Source: Prodigiosinella aquatilis
GTDB taxonomy: Bacteria; Pseudomonadota; Gammaproteobacteria; Enterobacterales; Enterobacteriaceae
Assembly (NCBI GenBank): GCA_030388725.1
Contig: CP128857.1
Location: 4,278,001-4,342,000 of the forward strand
Length of the DNA: 64,000 nucleotides
Direction: 5' to 3'
In this document: one piece after another, positions 28,246 through 37,233 of the stretch
Position numbering within the stretch: position 1 is the stretch's first letter
Layout of the letters: every line of letters starts with the position of its first letter
Notes under the pieces: model-generated
Told to the model about the DNA's origin: nothing
The model's input: the letters and a program-made list of their open reading frames with translations, nothing else
The model's database searches: none
Translations under genes and position numbers: made by a program

Positions 28246-29722
28246 TGTGCCTATCCTCATCGCACTCACGCTGATGGCCCCTATTGCTGTCCAAGCGGGA
28301 ACTGATGAGCCATTGCGCCCGGCCCAGGCAACCCGCCAGGGCCAGCCGCCACCCTCTGCTGTCAGTATTTCACTCAATGCCCAGACCATCGGGCTGACAC
28401 TGAGCGATGCGATCTATCTAGGGCTGCGCGACAACCGTTCTATCCGCAGCGCCTATCTGGATCGCATAGCCCAGAAGTTCGATCTGCGCGTGGCCGAAGA
28501 CCGCTTCACGCCGAAGCTGATGCTCAGTGGCAGCTACCTTTCCAATCGGAATCAGGATGACCGTTATCGACAGAGCTCCGTAACACCTGCAACCACCTTG
28601 CTGACGCCGTATGGCACCCGCGTGAGCCTGGGATGGACGTATCGTCATACACAGGCCGATCAGGCCGGACTATCACTCAATGACGGTGCCAATATATCGC
28701 TGATCCAGCCGTTGCTACGCGGTGCGGGCAAGGAAATTGCGACAGCGCCGGTGCGCCTTGCGCGGCTAACCGAGCAGACCAACCGACTCAACCTGAAATC
28801 CACTGTCTCGCAGACCATCACACAGGTGATCGAGTCCTATCGCACGCTATTGCAGGTACAGGAGCAATTGAAGATCTCTCGGGACTCGCTGGAGCGCGCC
28901 CGTCAACTGATCGAGGTCAACCGAGCCATGATCGCAACCGGGCGCATGGCCGAGTTCGAGATTGTGCAGACAGAAGCCGAAGTCGCCTCGCAAGAGCTGG
29001 CCTACGAAGAGGCCCGCAATCAGGTGGACACGGCACGGCTTGCCCTGTTGCAGCTACTAGCCTTGAATCTGAACACACCTATTGTTGCAACCGAGGCGCT
29101 ACAGGCCCGACGTGTGGATGTCGATGCAGCCCAGGCACTACACCAAGCCGAAGCATCACAGCCAGCCTGGCTCTCTCAGGTTATCTATAGCGAGCAGGAG
29201 GCCATCAATCTCGCGGTGGCGCGTAACGACCGTCTCTGGGATGTTTCGATTGTGGGCGGTGCCAGCCAGATACGTGACCGCAATACTCTGAGCGGCTCCG
29301 CACGCACCTGGGAAAACTATGTCGGGATACAGGTCGAAATTCCCATTGGCGACCTCAGCACACGCCAGGCAGAAGTACAGGCCCGGGTCAATGTGCGCAA
29401 CCAGGAGATTAAGTTGGCGGAAGCCCACCAGCAACTGGAGCGCGATGTCACGAATGCAGTACGCGATATTGGCACCCGCTGGCGGCAGTACGAAATCGCC
29501 CAGCGCGCGCGCAACCTCACCCGCCGCAAGCTGGAAATTGAACGGGAAAAACTTACAGTGGGTCGATCCAGCAACTTCCAGGTGCTGAGTTTCGAGAACG
29601 ATTTGCGTAATGCCGAGAATGCGCGCCTCAACGCATTGATCAGCTACCTGAACGCACAAGCCGAACTGGATCAGACGCTGGGCACCACATTGAAAAGCTG
29701 GGATATAGCGCTTAATGACTAG
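28238..29722 (+). CDS. TolC-family outer-membrane channel
   Basis: The 494-residue protein has a signal peptide ending about residue 20 and two outer-membrane efflux repeats with long heptad-rich helices (for example residues 195-265 and 365-440). It is a full-length TolC/OprM-type protein. It overlaps the permease upstream and the adaptor downstream by 8 bp each. Having its own channel means the exporter need not use the housekeeping TolC. Confidence 0.88.
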   Translation: MCNVPILIALTLMAPIAVQAGTDEPLRPAQATRQGQPPPSAVSISLNAQTIGLTLSDAIYLGLRDNRSIRSAYLDRIAQKFDLRVAEDRFTPKLMLSGSYLSNRNQDDRYRQSSVTPATTLLTPYGTRVSLGWTYRHTQADQAGLSLNDGANISLIQPLLRGAGKEIATAPVRLARLTEQTNRLNLKSTVSQTITQVIESYRTLLQVQEQLKISRDSLERARQLIEVNRAMIATGRMAEFEIVQTEAEVASQELAYEEARNQVDTARLALLQLLALNLNTPIVATEALQARRVDVDAAQALHQAEASQPAWLSQVIYSEQEAINLAVARNDRLWDVSIVGGASQIRDRNTLSGSARTWENYVGIQVEIPIGDLSTRQAEVQARVNVRNQEIKLAEAHQQLERDVTNAVRDIGTRWRQYEIAQRARNLTRRKLEIEREKLTVGRSSNFQVLSFENDLRNAENARLNALISYLNAQAELDQTLGTTLKSWDIALND

Positions 29723-31010
29723 ATACCGCCTGACGAACCAACTGATCACGCTTATCCGTCGCCGCCCGATCTTATCGGTGCTATTGGCGTTTCTGATGGT
29801 AGTGACTGCCGCCGTTTTCTGGAAACCCTGGGAACCCGACGACGCCAGCCCGGCGCAGGACACGCAAGTACAGTGGTTGCAGGTGCAACCCCAGTTGATC
29901 GAACAGCAGTTAGGCCTGATGGGCCGCATTCAGGCTACCCGGCAAGAAACCCTGTCAGCGCCGTTCGAGGGCATTATCCGTGAAGTGTTGGTACAGGAAG
30001 GACAGACTGTTAAAGCGGGTCAGACGCTGCTGCGACTTGACCCAGGGCAAATCGAAATCCAGCTACGCCAGGCGCAGGCAGAACTGCTCAAAGCTCAGCG
30101 TGAAGTCCATCAACTACGTAACTGGGACAGTAGCCCCGAGGTTTCCCGTGCCCGACGCGCCGTGCAGACAGCCCGCTCAACCCTGGAAGTTACGCAAACA
30201 AACCTGCGCGATACACGGGCTCTGTTTGAGCGCGGTATCGTCGCCCGCATGGAAGTCGATACGCTTGTGCAACAAGTGCGCACGCAGCAGCAAGACTTAC
30301 TCTCCGCGCAGGATGAACTGCTCGCCGTCAAAGCACGCGGCCAGGGTGAAGAGCGCAAGATTGCTGAAATGGAACTAGTCAACGCGCAAGCGCGTCATCA
30401 GGCCGTAACAGCACAAAGCGAACGTCAGGTTCTCAAAGCGCCGTTTTCAGGCGTGGTTTTACGTCCGTCGATGCCTGAGGGCGGCAAAGCCATCATCGCT
30501 CAAGCAGGGGTACAGGTCATGCAAGGAGCGCCTCTTCTGATCGTAATAGGGCTGGAACGCATTCAGGTACTCACCCGAGTGGAAGAAGCTGATCTGCACC
30601 AACTGCGCGAAGGTATGCCGGTACAAATCACTGGGGATGGTTTTACCGGACAAACACTGACCGGCCGGATTGCCACCATCGCGGTACAAGGCAACGCAGC
30701 AGACGCGCCTGGTGCAGCCGCCCATTACGACGTAGTGATTTCAGTCGATAGACCTCATGCCGAGGCCGCGCAGCAGGTCAGGCTGGGCATGAGTGCCCGA
30801 CTGGCCATCACCACCTACCGCAACGAGCAGGGTATTGTGGTGCCACCCCAGGCACTGGGCACGGACGATGACGGCTCTACCTATGTACGGTATCGCGCTA
30901 CGCTTGACGCAGCGCCGTCAAAAATACGGGTCACGCCGGGCCAGGCTATCGCCCAAGGCATTGAGGTGCAAGGGCTGCAAGCCGGCTATATTCAGGTACC
31001 GGCCAACTGA
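29715..31010 (+). CDS. HlyD/MacA-type membrane fusion protein
   Basis: The 431-residue protein has one N-terminal membrane segment (residues 18-36). A lipoyl half follows (FEGIIREVLVQEGQTVKAGQTLL, about 77-100). A coiled-coil hairpin spans about 105-210, then the second lipoyl half (KAPFSGVVLRPSMPEGG), and a beta-barrel with the C-terminal proximal domain. It is the adaptor between permease and channel. It is the last gene of the operon; no further gene lies before the tRNA at 31199. Confidence 0.9.
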   Translation: MTRYRLTNQLITLIRRRPILSVLLAFLMVVTAAVFWKPWEPDDASPAQDTQVQWLQVQPQLIEQQLGLMGRIQATRQETLSAPFEGIIREVLVQEGQTVKAGQTLLRLDPGQIEIQLRQAQAELLKAQREVHQLRNWDSSPEVSRARRAVQTARSTLEVTQTNLRDTRALFERGIVARMEVDTLVQQVRTQQQDLLSAQDELLAVKARGQGEERKIAEMELVNAQARHQAVTAQSERQVLKAPFSGVVLRPSMPEGGKAIIAQAGVQVMQGAPLLIVIGLERIQVLTRVEEADLHQLREGMPVQITGDGFTGQTLTGRIATIAVQGNAADAPGAAAHYDVVISVDRPHAEAAQQVRLGMSARLAITTYRNEQGIVVPPQALGTDDDGSTYVRYRATLDAAPSKIRVTPGQAIAQGIEVQGLQAGYIQVPAN

Positions 31011-31163
31011 TCAACTTGCGAACGAAAAATGCAGAAAAAACAGCGAAGGAAAGGCTAAAACATCCTCTACCCGGATTGCATATACCGTTCGGGCATGGTT
31101 AACAGTGGCATGGCAGTTTTTGCCAGACATTCTCCAGGGATAGAACCCTTTTGAATCAAGAAA

Positions 31164-31189
31164 CTATAGACCTTGAGGAATGTCTATAG
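31164..31189 (-). terminator. Possible terminator of tRNA-Gly copy 1
   Basis: A perfect 8-bp inverted repeat, CTATAGAC / GTCTATAG, lies 10 bp beyond the tRNA 3' end and is followed on the minus strand by a short T-rich run. The second tRNA-Gly copy has no equivalent. Confidence 0.5.
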
Positions 31190-31198
31190 ATGAAGAAT

Positions 31199-31274
<76 letters not shown>

Positions 31275-31402
31275 ACGGATATGCCTGATCACCTTCCATC
31301 CTGTGACAAAATCACACATTGGCTCGGATGACCCTCAAAAGAAGACAAGAAATAACATACTGAAATATTTGGTTATTTTCTATGAAATCTCAAGAGGGCG
31401 AA

Positions 31403-31431
31403 ATTATGAACCAATCACATAATGTTGGCAA
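31403..31431 (-). promoter_or_regulatory. Sigma-70 promoter of tRNA-Gly copy 1
   Basis: On the minus strand, TTGCCA (31426-31431) and CATAAT (31403-31408) are 17 bp apart, each one base from consensus. A GC-rich CGCCC discriminator follows, as in stringently controlled stable-RNA promoters. The same architecture precedes the second tRNA-Gly. Confidence 0.75.
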
Positions 31432-31474
31432 GCACTTTTAATCAACGGACAACGGATGAATCCTCGGGTTCTTC

Positions 31475-32401
31475 TTAATAAACGCTAGAAAAATCGACTT
31501 CTCCCACCAACGGTAACCCATGCATAAATCGGGGTAAATTCTCCAAAAACAGATGCCCTAACCGTTGCGGGACCAATGGCCCGGCGATATGTGCGGTTAC
31601 TGTAAGATTAGGCACCCGCCAGAATGGATGACCTTGTGGCAGAGGTTCTTGCCTGAACACATCCAGCACCGCTCCCGCAATGTGCTGATGTGCCAGTGCC
31701 GCCAGCAAATCGTCATCCACCACAGCGCTACCCCGCCCTACGTTGATAAACAGTGAAGAATGTTTCATCGCAGCAAACAGCGCCGCATTGTAGATACCTG
31801 TTGTTGCCGGGGTATCAGGCAGAATATTGATAACATAATCAGCGTGCTGTACCGCCTGAGGCAATTCCGTTATGCCAGCCACCCGTTCAAATCCCGGCAA
31901 AGGACGTGGCACGTTAACAATACCGTGTAAAGTGACACCGAATGGCTGTAAAAAGGCCGCGACTTCCCGGCCAATATCGCCAGCGCCCACAATCAATACC
32001 TGACGACCATACAATGAACCCGGTAGTGACTTATCCCACTCACATCGTTGCTGACTTTGTTGACGCATACTCATTCGCAACTCATGCTGCAACAGATAGG
32101 CGATGATGTATTCGGCGATCGGCTGACCAAACACCCCTACTGCACGACTCAGACGATAATCCTGCGGTAATCTGGCCTCCAACAACGGTTTGTATCCTGC
32201 CCAGGTCGATTGCAACCACTGAGGCTTCACTCCCAGCCCCAGCATATGAGCAGCTTTGTCCGGTTCTCCCACCCAGATAGGGCATTGCGCGGCTTGCTGC
32301 GGATCGCCAGTACTTTCCACCAGTGCCAGATGAGGATCAACAGCATGCAGTACAGAACAAATTTCATCAGCACGGGAATCAAGCAGGAGAATTGCAGTCA
32401 T
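31475..32401 (-). CDS. D-isomer-specific 2-hydroxyacid dehydrogenase, GhrA-like
   Basis: The 308-residue protein has the Rossmann motif VGAGDIGREVAAF near residue 140. The catalytic Arg is in NVGRGSAV, the acidic residue in LDVFRQEPLP, and the His in VTAHIAGP. This is the order Arg-Glu/Asp-His of the family. Likely substrates are glyoxylate or hydroxypyruvate, but specificity cannot be read. The ATG at 32401 begins MTAILLLD; a TTG 12 bp upstream is possible. It lies between the two tRNA-Gly copies, transcribed towards copy 1. Confidence 0.85.
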   Translation of the reverse strand: MTAILLLDSRADEICSVLHAVDPHLALVESTGDPQQAAQCPIWVGEPDKAAHMLGLGVKPQWLQSTWAGYKPLLEARLPQDYRLSRAVGVFGQPIAEYIIAYLLQHELRMSMRQQSQQRCEWDKSLPGSLYGRQVLIVGAGDIGREVAAFLQPFGVTLHGIVNVPRPLPGFERVAGITELPQAVQHADYVINILPDTPATTGIYNAALFAAMKHSSLFINVGRGSAVVDDDLLAALAHQHIAGAVLDVFRQEPLPQGHPFWRVPNLTVTAHIAGPLVPQRLGHLFLENLPRFMHGLPLVGEVDFSSVY

Positions 32402-32931
32402 ATCAGCTACCAATCAGTCAAAAACGAAACGATGATAATAATGGAAATAGCGGACAGGTAAAATAAGATCCGACACAAGAAGAGCAACTTGCTGACCACC
32501 GCCACAGAGGTGGTATTCAAATATGAGTAAAAATATACAGTTCTATTATTTTTAATAAATTAAGATAGTCACCCGATAACATCAGACACTAATTATCATT
32601 AACATGAAATTATTCAAAATAAAATAATTTAAAAACAAATAGAAATTAACTTTTCATTTAGTAAAAAATAAAGCCTAATTTATCATCAGCTAAAAACTGG
32701 AATGCCAGCATTCTGATATCATCTGAGACATCAGCGATTGCAGAATGCACGGATAATGCTATCTTGAATAAAACAGTGAATTCATTCGAACGTAGAATAT
32801 GAATGACACCCAAAAATAAAATCATAACAACTAACTGTGTAATTGATTCAGCCCCACAAAAACCACCTCGGATTAATTAAACCCATAAGACATTCTCAGT
32901 AGATAAGTTGCTGAAGTCAGGGTTACCTGTC

Positions 32932-33058
32932 TATACCCAAAATAATTCGAGTTGCAGGAAGGCGGCAAGTGAGCGAATCCCGATGAGCTTACTCAGGTAA
33001 GTGATTCAGGTGAACGAACGCAGCCAACACACCTGCAACTTGAAGTATGACGGGTATA
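32932..33058. repeat. ERIC element, full length
   Basis: This 127-bp element has the usual ERIC length. Its outer arms (TATACCC / GGGTATA) are inverted, and the core carries GAGCTTACTCAGGTAAGTG and the GTGAACGAACGC region. It is the best-preserved copy in the window. Confidence 0.9.
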
Positions 33059-33120
33059 TACCCGCCATACTTCAATAATGTATCCACAATGTGTAACAAG
33101 AAAAAGGCGGTAATTAATTG

Positions 33121-33245
33121 CCACCGATAGATTTCAGGACGCAGGAAGGCAGCGAGAAAATGGATTCCGATGAACCTACATCAGTAAATGATTCAGGTGA
33201 GTGAACGATGCTAACGCGACTGCGACTTGAGAGGCGGCAGGTATA
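33121..33245. repeat. ERIC element, diverged
   Basis: About 125 bp show the ERIC order (GATAGATTTC, GCAGGAAGGCAGCGAG, GTAAATGATTCAGGTGAGTGAACG, CTGCGACTTGAG, GGTATA) with many substitutions. It starts about 60 bp after the full-length copy. Confidence 0.75.
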
Positions 33246-33329
33246 AAGCTCGATGATAGCATGCAAAATCCTTATTCGGGTAGATAGCCTGGATAGCGTT
33301 TTTTTCCCTCAGTCATAGAGGAGATTTCT

Positions 33330-34895
33330 ATGAGTTTTCTATCTCGGATAGTGGTGCACACAGTCGTCATTGGCATACTAGCACTCGGTAATGCAGTCGC
33401 TTTTGCCGGACAGTTAATACTAAAAAATATGTCCTCAAACCCTATTACTTGCACTGTTGACGGCTGGACTATCTCATCAGGTAGCAGCTTCGATTGGTAT
33501 ATTAAAGTACAACCAGGCCAGTCCTTTTACGTAGGTCAGAATACCAGCCGACCCAATTCCCCTATTATCAACTGGGCAAACTGCAATAACCTGCAAACAC
33601 GCTCAATGACTGTGACGCCATCGGGTCCTAATCAGACACTGGTGCTTAACGGACAGCAAACACGGGTTCTCAATGTATCGCTTTACCCCTACTTGCCAAC
33701 CTTGCCGACCGATGATTTTGAAAATCTGGTCGCCTATATTGTACAAACGTACCAGGCACAGCATCCACAAGTCTTACTCAATGCCGTACTCAACCAGGCG
33801 GTGGACATCTATAGCTTTGACGCACTGCCTACATTGCTGGGTCACGAGGGTTTTGATGTTATAGAACTTGATGTTTTGTACCTTGGGTTTCTGGCTGACA
33901 ACCATCTGATTAACCCCGTACAGATTACCGGTGATGCACCATGGCCAGTTGCTCTCGCCGGTTCAACCTATAAAGATCAGTTGTGGGGGATACCAAGCTG
34001 GTTATGCATGGATTTCATCTACGATTACAATCAAGAGATCACAACACAGAAAAGCCTGACACAGTTGATAACTTATCTGGGCACTCGTTCACCGGACATT
34101 CCAGAACTTGTGGGCAGCTATAATGGCAGTTGGAGTATTCCCTCAGACTACATTAACGCCTATGTGCAAACCTATGGCCTCGAGGCGCTACAGCAATCGA
34201 TGCAAATGCCCCCAGATGAGGCCGTTGTAAAGCAATTAGTCACCCTGTCTGATACCTGTGAACATAACGGTATCAACAAATGCACGAATAATACTTATCA
34301 CCATGCCCCAAATGGGACTACCGAGCAGGTTTTCGCTACCGGGCAAGCCAGTACCGATATGGGATTTTCAGAACAGTCCTTCTTTATACGGCTCTATCAG
34401 TCAACGCATGATCCGCTTTATGTTACCCCCACGCCTTGGGGAGAAAAGCCTCAGCCGCTCCTGTTTCAAGACAGTTTCGTTTCCAGTGCAGCAACTTGCT
34501 CACCAGGCAGCAATTGCGCTGCCGATGCTCAGGCATTTACCACACTGATGACCAGCGTAGCGATGAAGAATTACATTGTACAATCCAAAGATCTGCCGGC
34601 TGGTAGCCCGTGGCGCACACTATTGGTTGCCAATCAACAATTCTGGCAACAACCTCTGATTGCCGATAATGCTTATTACCAGCAGCTTCAACCCATATTT
34701 GCAACTGCACAGGCATTTCCCAACAACTTTACAGAGCAGGTACAAACTGAAATGGCCACTCAAATCTGCACTGCTTTAAAACAACAACAACCTATGTTCG
34801 TCTGTGACAGCGGCACCAATACCACCTTGTTGGCACCATCACATTCAAGGCTATCATCACCCCAAAAACCAGCTCAGAGCAGGAGAGGATTATGA
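33330..34895 (+). CDS. Secreted thiaminase-I-like protein (thiamine pyridinylase family)
   Basis: The 521-residue protein has a signal peptide (cleaved after about residue 26, AVAFA), an N-terminal beta-rich domain (27-110) and a periplasmic-binding-protein-like domain from about 113. That domain has the landmarks of Bacillus thiaminase I: LNVSLYPYLP (114-123), the IELDVLYL strand, GIPSWLCMDF with C226 at the position of the catalytic cysteine (C113), GFSEQS with E348 at the general base (E241), and LLFQDSF with D381 at the active-site aspartate (D272). The spacings 122 and 33 match 128 and 31 in the Bacillus enzyme. Thiaminase I splits thiamine by exchanging its thiazole with a nucleophile. 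The extra N-terminal domain is not in that enzyme. The stop overlaps the next gene by 4 bp. Low overall identity makes substrate uncertain. Confidence 0.7.
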   Translation: MSFLSRIVVHTVVIGILALGNAVAFAGQLILKNMSSNPITCTVDGWTISSGSSFDWYIKVQPGQSFYVGQNTSRPNSPIINWANCNNLQTRSMTVTPSGPNQTLVLNGQQTRVLNVSLYPYLPTLPTDDFENLVAYIVQTYQAQHPQVLLNAVLNQAVDIYSFDALPTLLGHEGFDVIELDVLYLGFLADNHLINPVQITGDAPWPVALAGSTYKDQLWGIPSWLCMDFIYDYNQEITTQKSLTQLITYLGTRSPDIPELVGSYNGSWSIPSDYINAYVQTYGLEALQQSMQMPPDEAVVKQLVTLSDTCEHNGINKCTNNTYHHAPNGTTEQVFATGQASTDMGFSEQSFFIRLYQSTHDPLYVTPTPWGEKPQPLLFQDSFVSSAATCSPGSNCAADAQAFTTLMTSVAMKNYIVQSKDLPAGSPWRTLLVANQQFWQQPLIADNAYYQQLQPIFATAQAFPNNFTEQVQTEMATQICTALKQQQPMFVCDSGTNTTLLAPSHSRLSSPQKPAQSRRGL

Positions 34896-35293
34896 GTGTC
34901 GGACCCGTTTCAGGAAATGGAATACCCATCACCTTACCAGTAGGGAAAACCGTATTCTGGACAGCGGATGTTCAGGCCTCTTATTCGCAATTTATCCAGG
35001 TGCGGGATTCCACAAACACGGTGGTGATACAGTCGAGCGGCGCTTCTACCGGAGGGCATTCACCCACACAGATCGGTCAAGGTTCATTTGTTACAGCGGG
35101 GACTGGCGTTTATACCATTTTCCTCGGCTATAACAACGGGCAATCCTGGTCACAAGTTATGTGGGATGAAATGACGCTAATTATAGGTAGCCAAATATTT
35201 TCTAGTTGCTTTAACTTCATTACCGAAGACGGCGCAGATCAGGATTTTAATGACTCTTGTCTAACGTTAACGTGGTTTAACAGCATCGGTTGA
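34892..35293 (+). CDS. LecB (PA-IIL)-like calcium-dependent lectin, copy 1
   Basis: The 133-residue protein has no signal peptide, as is true of Pseudomonas LecB. Its C-terminal block TEDGADQDFND (residues 111-121) matches the LecB calcium loop SEDGTDNDYND, keeping the equivalents of E95, D96, D99, D101, N103 and D104. It ends in Gly like LecB, where the C-terminal carboxylate joins the metal site, though two residues later. The residue matching LecB N21 appears to be Gln. The N-terminal GIPITLPVGKTVFW resembles the first strands of LecB. It starts within the stop of the thiaminase-like gene (ATGA) and is a tandem paralogue of the next gene. Sugar specificity is unknown. Confidence 0.65.
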   Translation: MSVGPVSGNGIPITLPVGKTVFWTADVQASYSQFIQVRDSTNTVVIQSSGASTGGHSPTQIGQGSFVTAGTGVYTIFLGYNNGQSWSQVMWDEMTLIIGSQIFSSCFNFITEDGADQDFNDSCLTLTWFNSIG

Positions 35294-35303
35294 GGAACAG
35301 ATA

Positions 35304-35705
35304 ATGACGATAGGGCCTGTAAGTGGCAATGGTATTGCCATCAGTATCCCAGCCAACAAAATAGTGTTCTGGTCTGCGTTGGTACAAAGTTCAGCTAACC
35401 AGTTCATTCAATTAAAGGACAGCAACGCGAACATCGTCTTTACGGTTCAGGGTGCGAGTTCAAGCGGCGGTATACCAACACAAATTGGTTCAGGTTTTTT
35501 TCAGGCGGATACATCGGGGAGTTATTCGATTTGGATCGGGACGAACGGAGGAAAGTCCTATTCTCAGATCTTGTGGTCGCAGGATGTGATTACCAGCGGT
35601 TCCTCGGTCTACTTTGGCAAATATATCTTCGCCAGCGAGGACGCCACGGATTATGACTACAATGATTCATTCATCCAGCTACAGTGGTTCCAAAATGTAG
35701 GATAA
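35304..35705 (+). CDS. LecB (PA-IIL)-like calcium-dependent lectin, copy 2
   Basis: The 133-residue protein is a tandem paralogue of the preceding gene, with the same length and the shared GPVSGNGI start and TQIGSG centre. Its calcium block SEDATDYDYND (111-121) keeps all the acidic and Asn ligands of LecB. The first block VQSSANQ lines up with LecB ANSSGTQ, with Gln in place of the ligand N21. It begins 10 bp after the stop of copy 1. The two copies probably form hetero- or homo-oligomers like other LecB-type lectins. Divergence between them suggests different sugar preferences, which is inference. Confidence 0.65.
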   Translation: MTIGPVSGNGIAISIPANKIVFWSALVQSSANQFIQLKDSNANIVFTVQGASSSGGIPTQIGSGFFQADTSGSYSIWIGTNGGKSYSQILWSQDVITSGSSVYFGKYIFASEDATDYDYNDSFIQLQWFQNVG

Positions 35706-36052
35706 GTTTCCCCGTTAGAACGGTTTCACACTTGTCGGTAGTCGGTAAAGGTGTCGCCGGCCGACCAGAGATTCCGCGATAACGCAGACCCTACAGTATC
35801 AAGTTGGTAGTCCGCTGGATTTGCTCTTGGGCCTTGCCGTTTTGACCAGGTTGTTGGTGATGTTTTCATCACCGGCAACACTAACGTGCCGATACCAAGT
35901 GTTCGAAAAACGTTGGGGATTGACGGGCTTAAAAGTCGTGCTCGATGGTCGATGACGGTTTTCAACAGAATTGATGGATGATGCTCAACAAATCCATAAC
36001 GCTGTTGAATCAACGAATTATAGAAACTATTAGGCATATATAAAAGAAGATT
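35706..36052. other. Unassigned 350-bp stretch before tRNA-Gly copy 2
   Basis: No recognised gene or repeat is seen. A minus-strand open frame (35726-36097) runs through it, but its start lies inside the tRNA and I recognise no family, so it is not called. It may be a remnant of a lost gene. Confidence 0.4.
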
Positions 36053-36128
<76 letters not shown>

Positions 36129-36217
36129 ATGACTAACTGTATTCTCAAACGACTTACAAGCATTTAACTCTTTGATTAAAAAGGCTTTAACACTTTAAGG
36201 CGTTTGGAATGGGCGCA

Positions 36218-36246
36218 ATTATGGACTGATTTAATATATATGGCAA
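36218..36246 (-). promoter_or_regulatory. Sigma-70 promoter of tRNA-Gly copy 2
   Basis: TTGCCA (36241-36246) and CATAAT (36218-36223) are 17 bp apart on the minus strand, followed by a GCGCCC discriminator. The two hexamers are identical to those of copy 1, while the spacer differs. Confidence 0.75.
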
Positions 36247-36430
36247 GCCATTTTTTACCATCGCCCGGCAAAACCTACGATTGTTCAAAAGAAGAGCACT
36301 TATTAAAGTAATAATGCTTTATCTGGCATATTTCCACGTACCGCATAAAGACATAGGCTGTCGTGGTCGTTATATTTATGGGTATATCAGGAGAGGTCGT
36401 TTCCCGGAGAAAAGACAAGGAGAACGTGAC

Positions 36431-36790
36431 ATGGATGCTCTGCCCGTGTACCCACACATCGTCATGGCGAATATCAACCAACATGGCTTTGGTGAACATC
36501 TTCAATGCGTACTCACTAATATTTCACCAACACTTCATCACGACGAACATTGCACCCTGGCAGGAACACCGGACGCAGATAAAAGTACCTTGTTCAATAT
36601 CTTCGGCTTACTCGATGAACCTTCATCCGGCATGTTCAACATCCGGCATGTTCAATTTTCATGGCATCAATGTTATTGGCCACGCTATCCCGCTGAATAT
36701 AAAAATCGATTTAATGGGATACCCATCATATTAATTTTCATGCTTAGTATTACCAAGCAACATAATCACTTTTGCTTATACTTGCTCTAG
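36431..36790 (+). pseudogene. Decayed ABC exporter ATPase fragment
   Basis: From the ATG at 36431, with an AAGGAG ribosome site 9 bp before it, the first 70 residues align with the ATPase at 26301. VLTNIS matches VLHNVS, and DADKSTLFNIFGLLDEPSSG matches GSGKSTLLNLIGLLDEPTLG. The Walker A glycines are lost. After about 36650 the similarity ends, and signature and Walker B motifs are missing. A 16-bp tandem duplication marks the break. It is read as the remnant of a second copy of the exporter locus. Confidence 0.75.
36624..36655 (+). repeat. Perfect 16-bp tandem duplication
   Basis: CATCCGGCATGTTCAA occurs twice in direct succession, where the decayed ATPase loses similarity to its intact relative. 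It looks like a slippage duplication. Confidence 0.8.
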
Positions 36791-37096
36791 CTCAAAAAAA
36801 ATTGTAACAAACACAATAATTTCGTTAATAAGGATTAAATAACTGGTATACTTCGCCGTTATAGAGTCCCGGGAGCATTTTTTATTTACTATTCGTGACT
36901 CATGATAATTATATTAATTTTATGGTGAAATTAATGAAAGACCCTGAAAGCAAGAATAATCATACATAAAATATGTTATAAGCCACTGTCATCCCTGAGG
37001 CTATTCCATTTAAATCGCCCGGTTTATTTATTCATCTGTCTTATTATTTTCTATAAATGTTATCTGTATATTGGAAAAATAAAAGTTAACCAAATT

Positions 37097-37222
37097 TATA
37101 CCCAATAGATCTCGAGCTGTAGAGAAGCGGCAATTGAGCGCCGTCCAGGAGCTTACTTTAGTAAGCGGCCTAAGGAATTGAAGGTAGACAACATACTTGC
37201 AACTTGAAAGATGACGGGTATA
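37097..37222. repeat. ERIC element upstream of the second EF-hand-like gene
   Basis: The 126-bp copy has the ERIC ends (TATACCC / GGGTATA) and the core GAGCTTACTTTAGTAAGCGG. It ends 11 bp before the ATG at 37234, so it forms the 5' leader of that gene. Confidence 0.85.
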
Positions 37223-37233
37223 TAAGGGCCATT

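Larger units (their letters stand above)
32402..33329. other. AT-rich intergenic stretch holding two ERIC repeats
   Basis: About 930 bp separate the divergent dehydrogenase and thiaminase-like genes. The part up to 32930 is AT-rich and shows no gene. Two ERIC elements follow nearly in tandem. An AGAGGAGA ribosome site at about 33317 precedes the thiaminase-like start. Confidence 0.6.

Noticed and set aside
32932..33245. Possible CRISPR repeats
   Set aside because: The two similar units are 127-bp ERIC elements, with no short regular repeats, spacers or cas genes.
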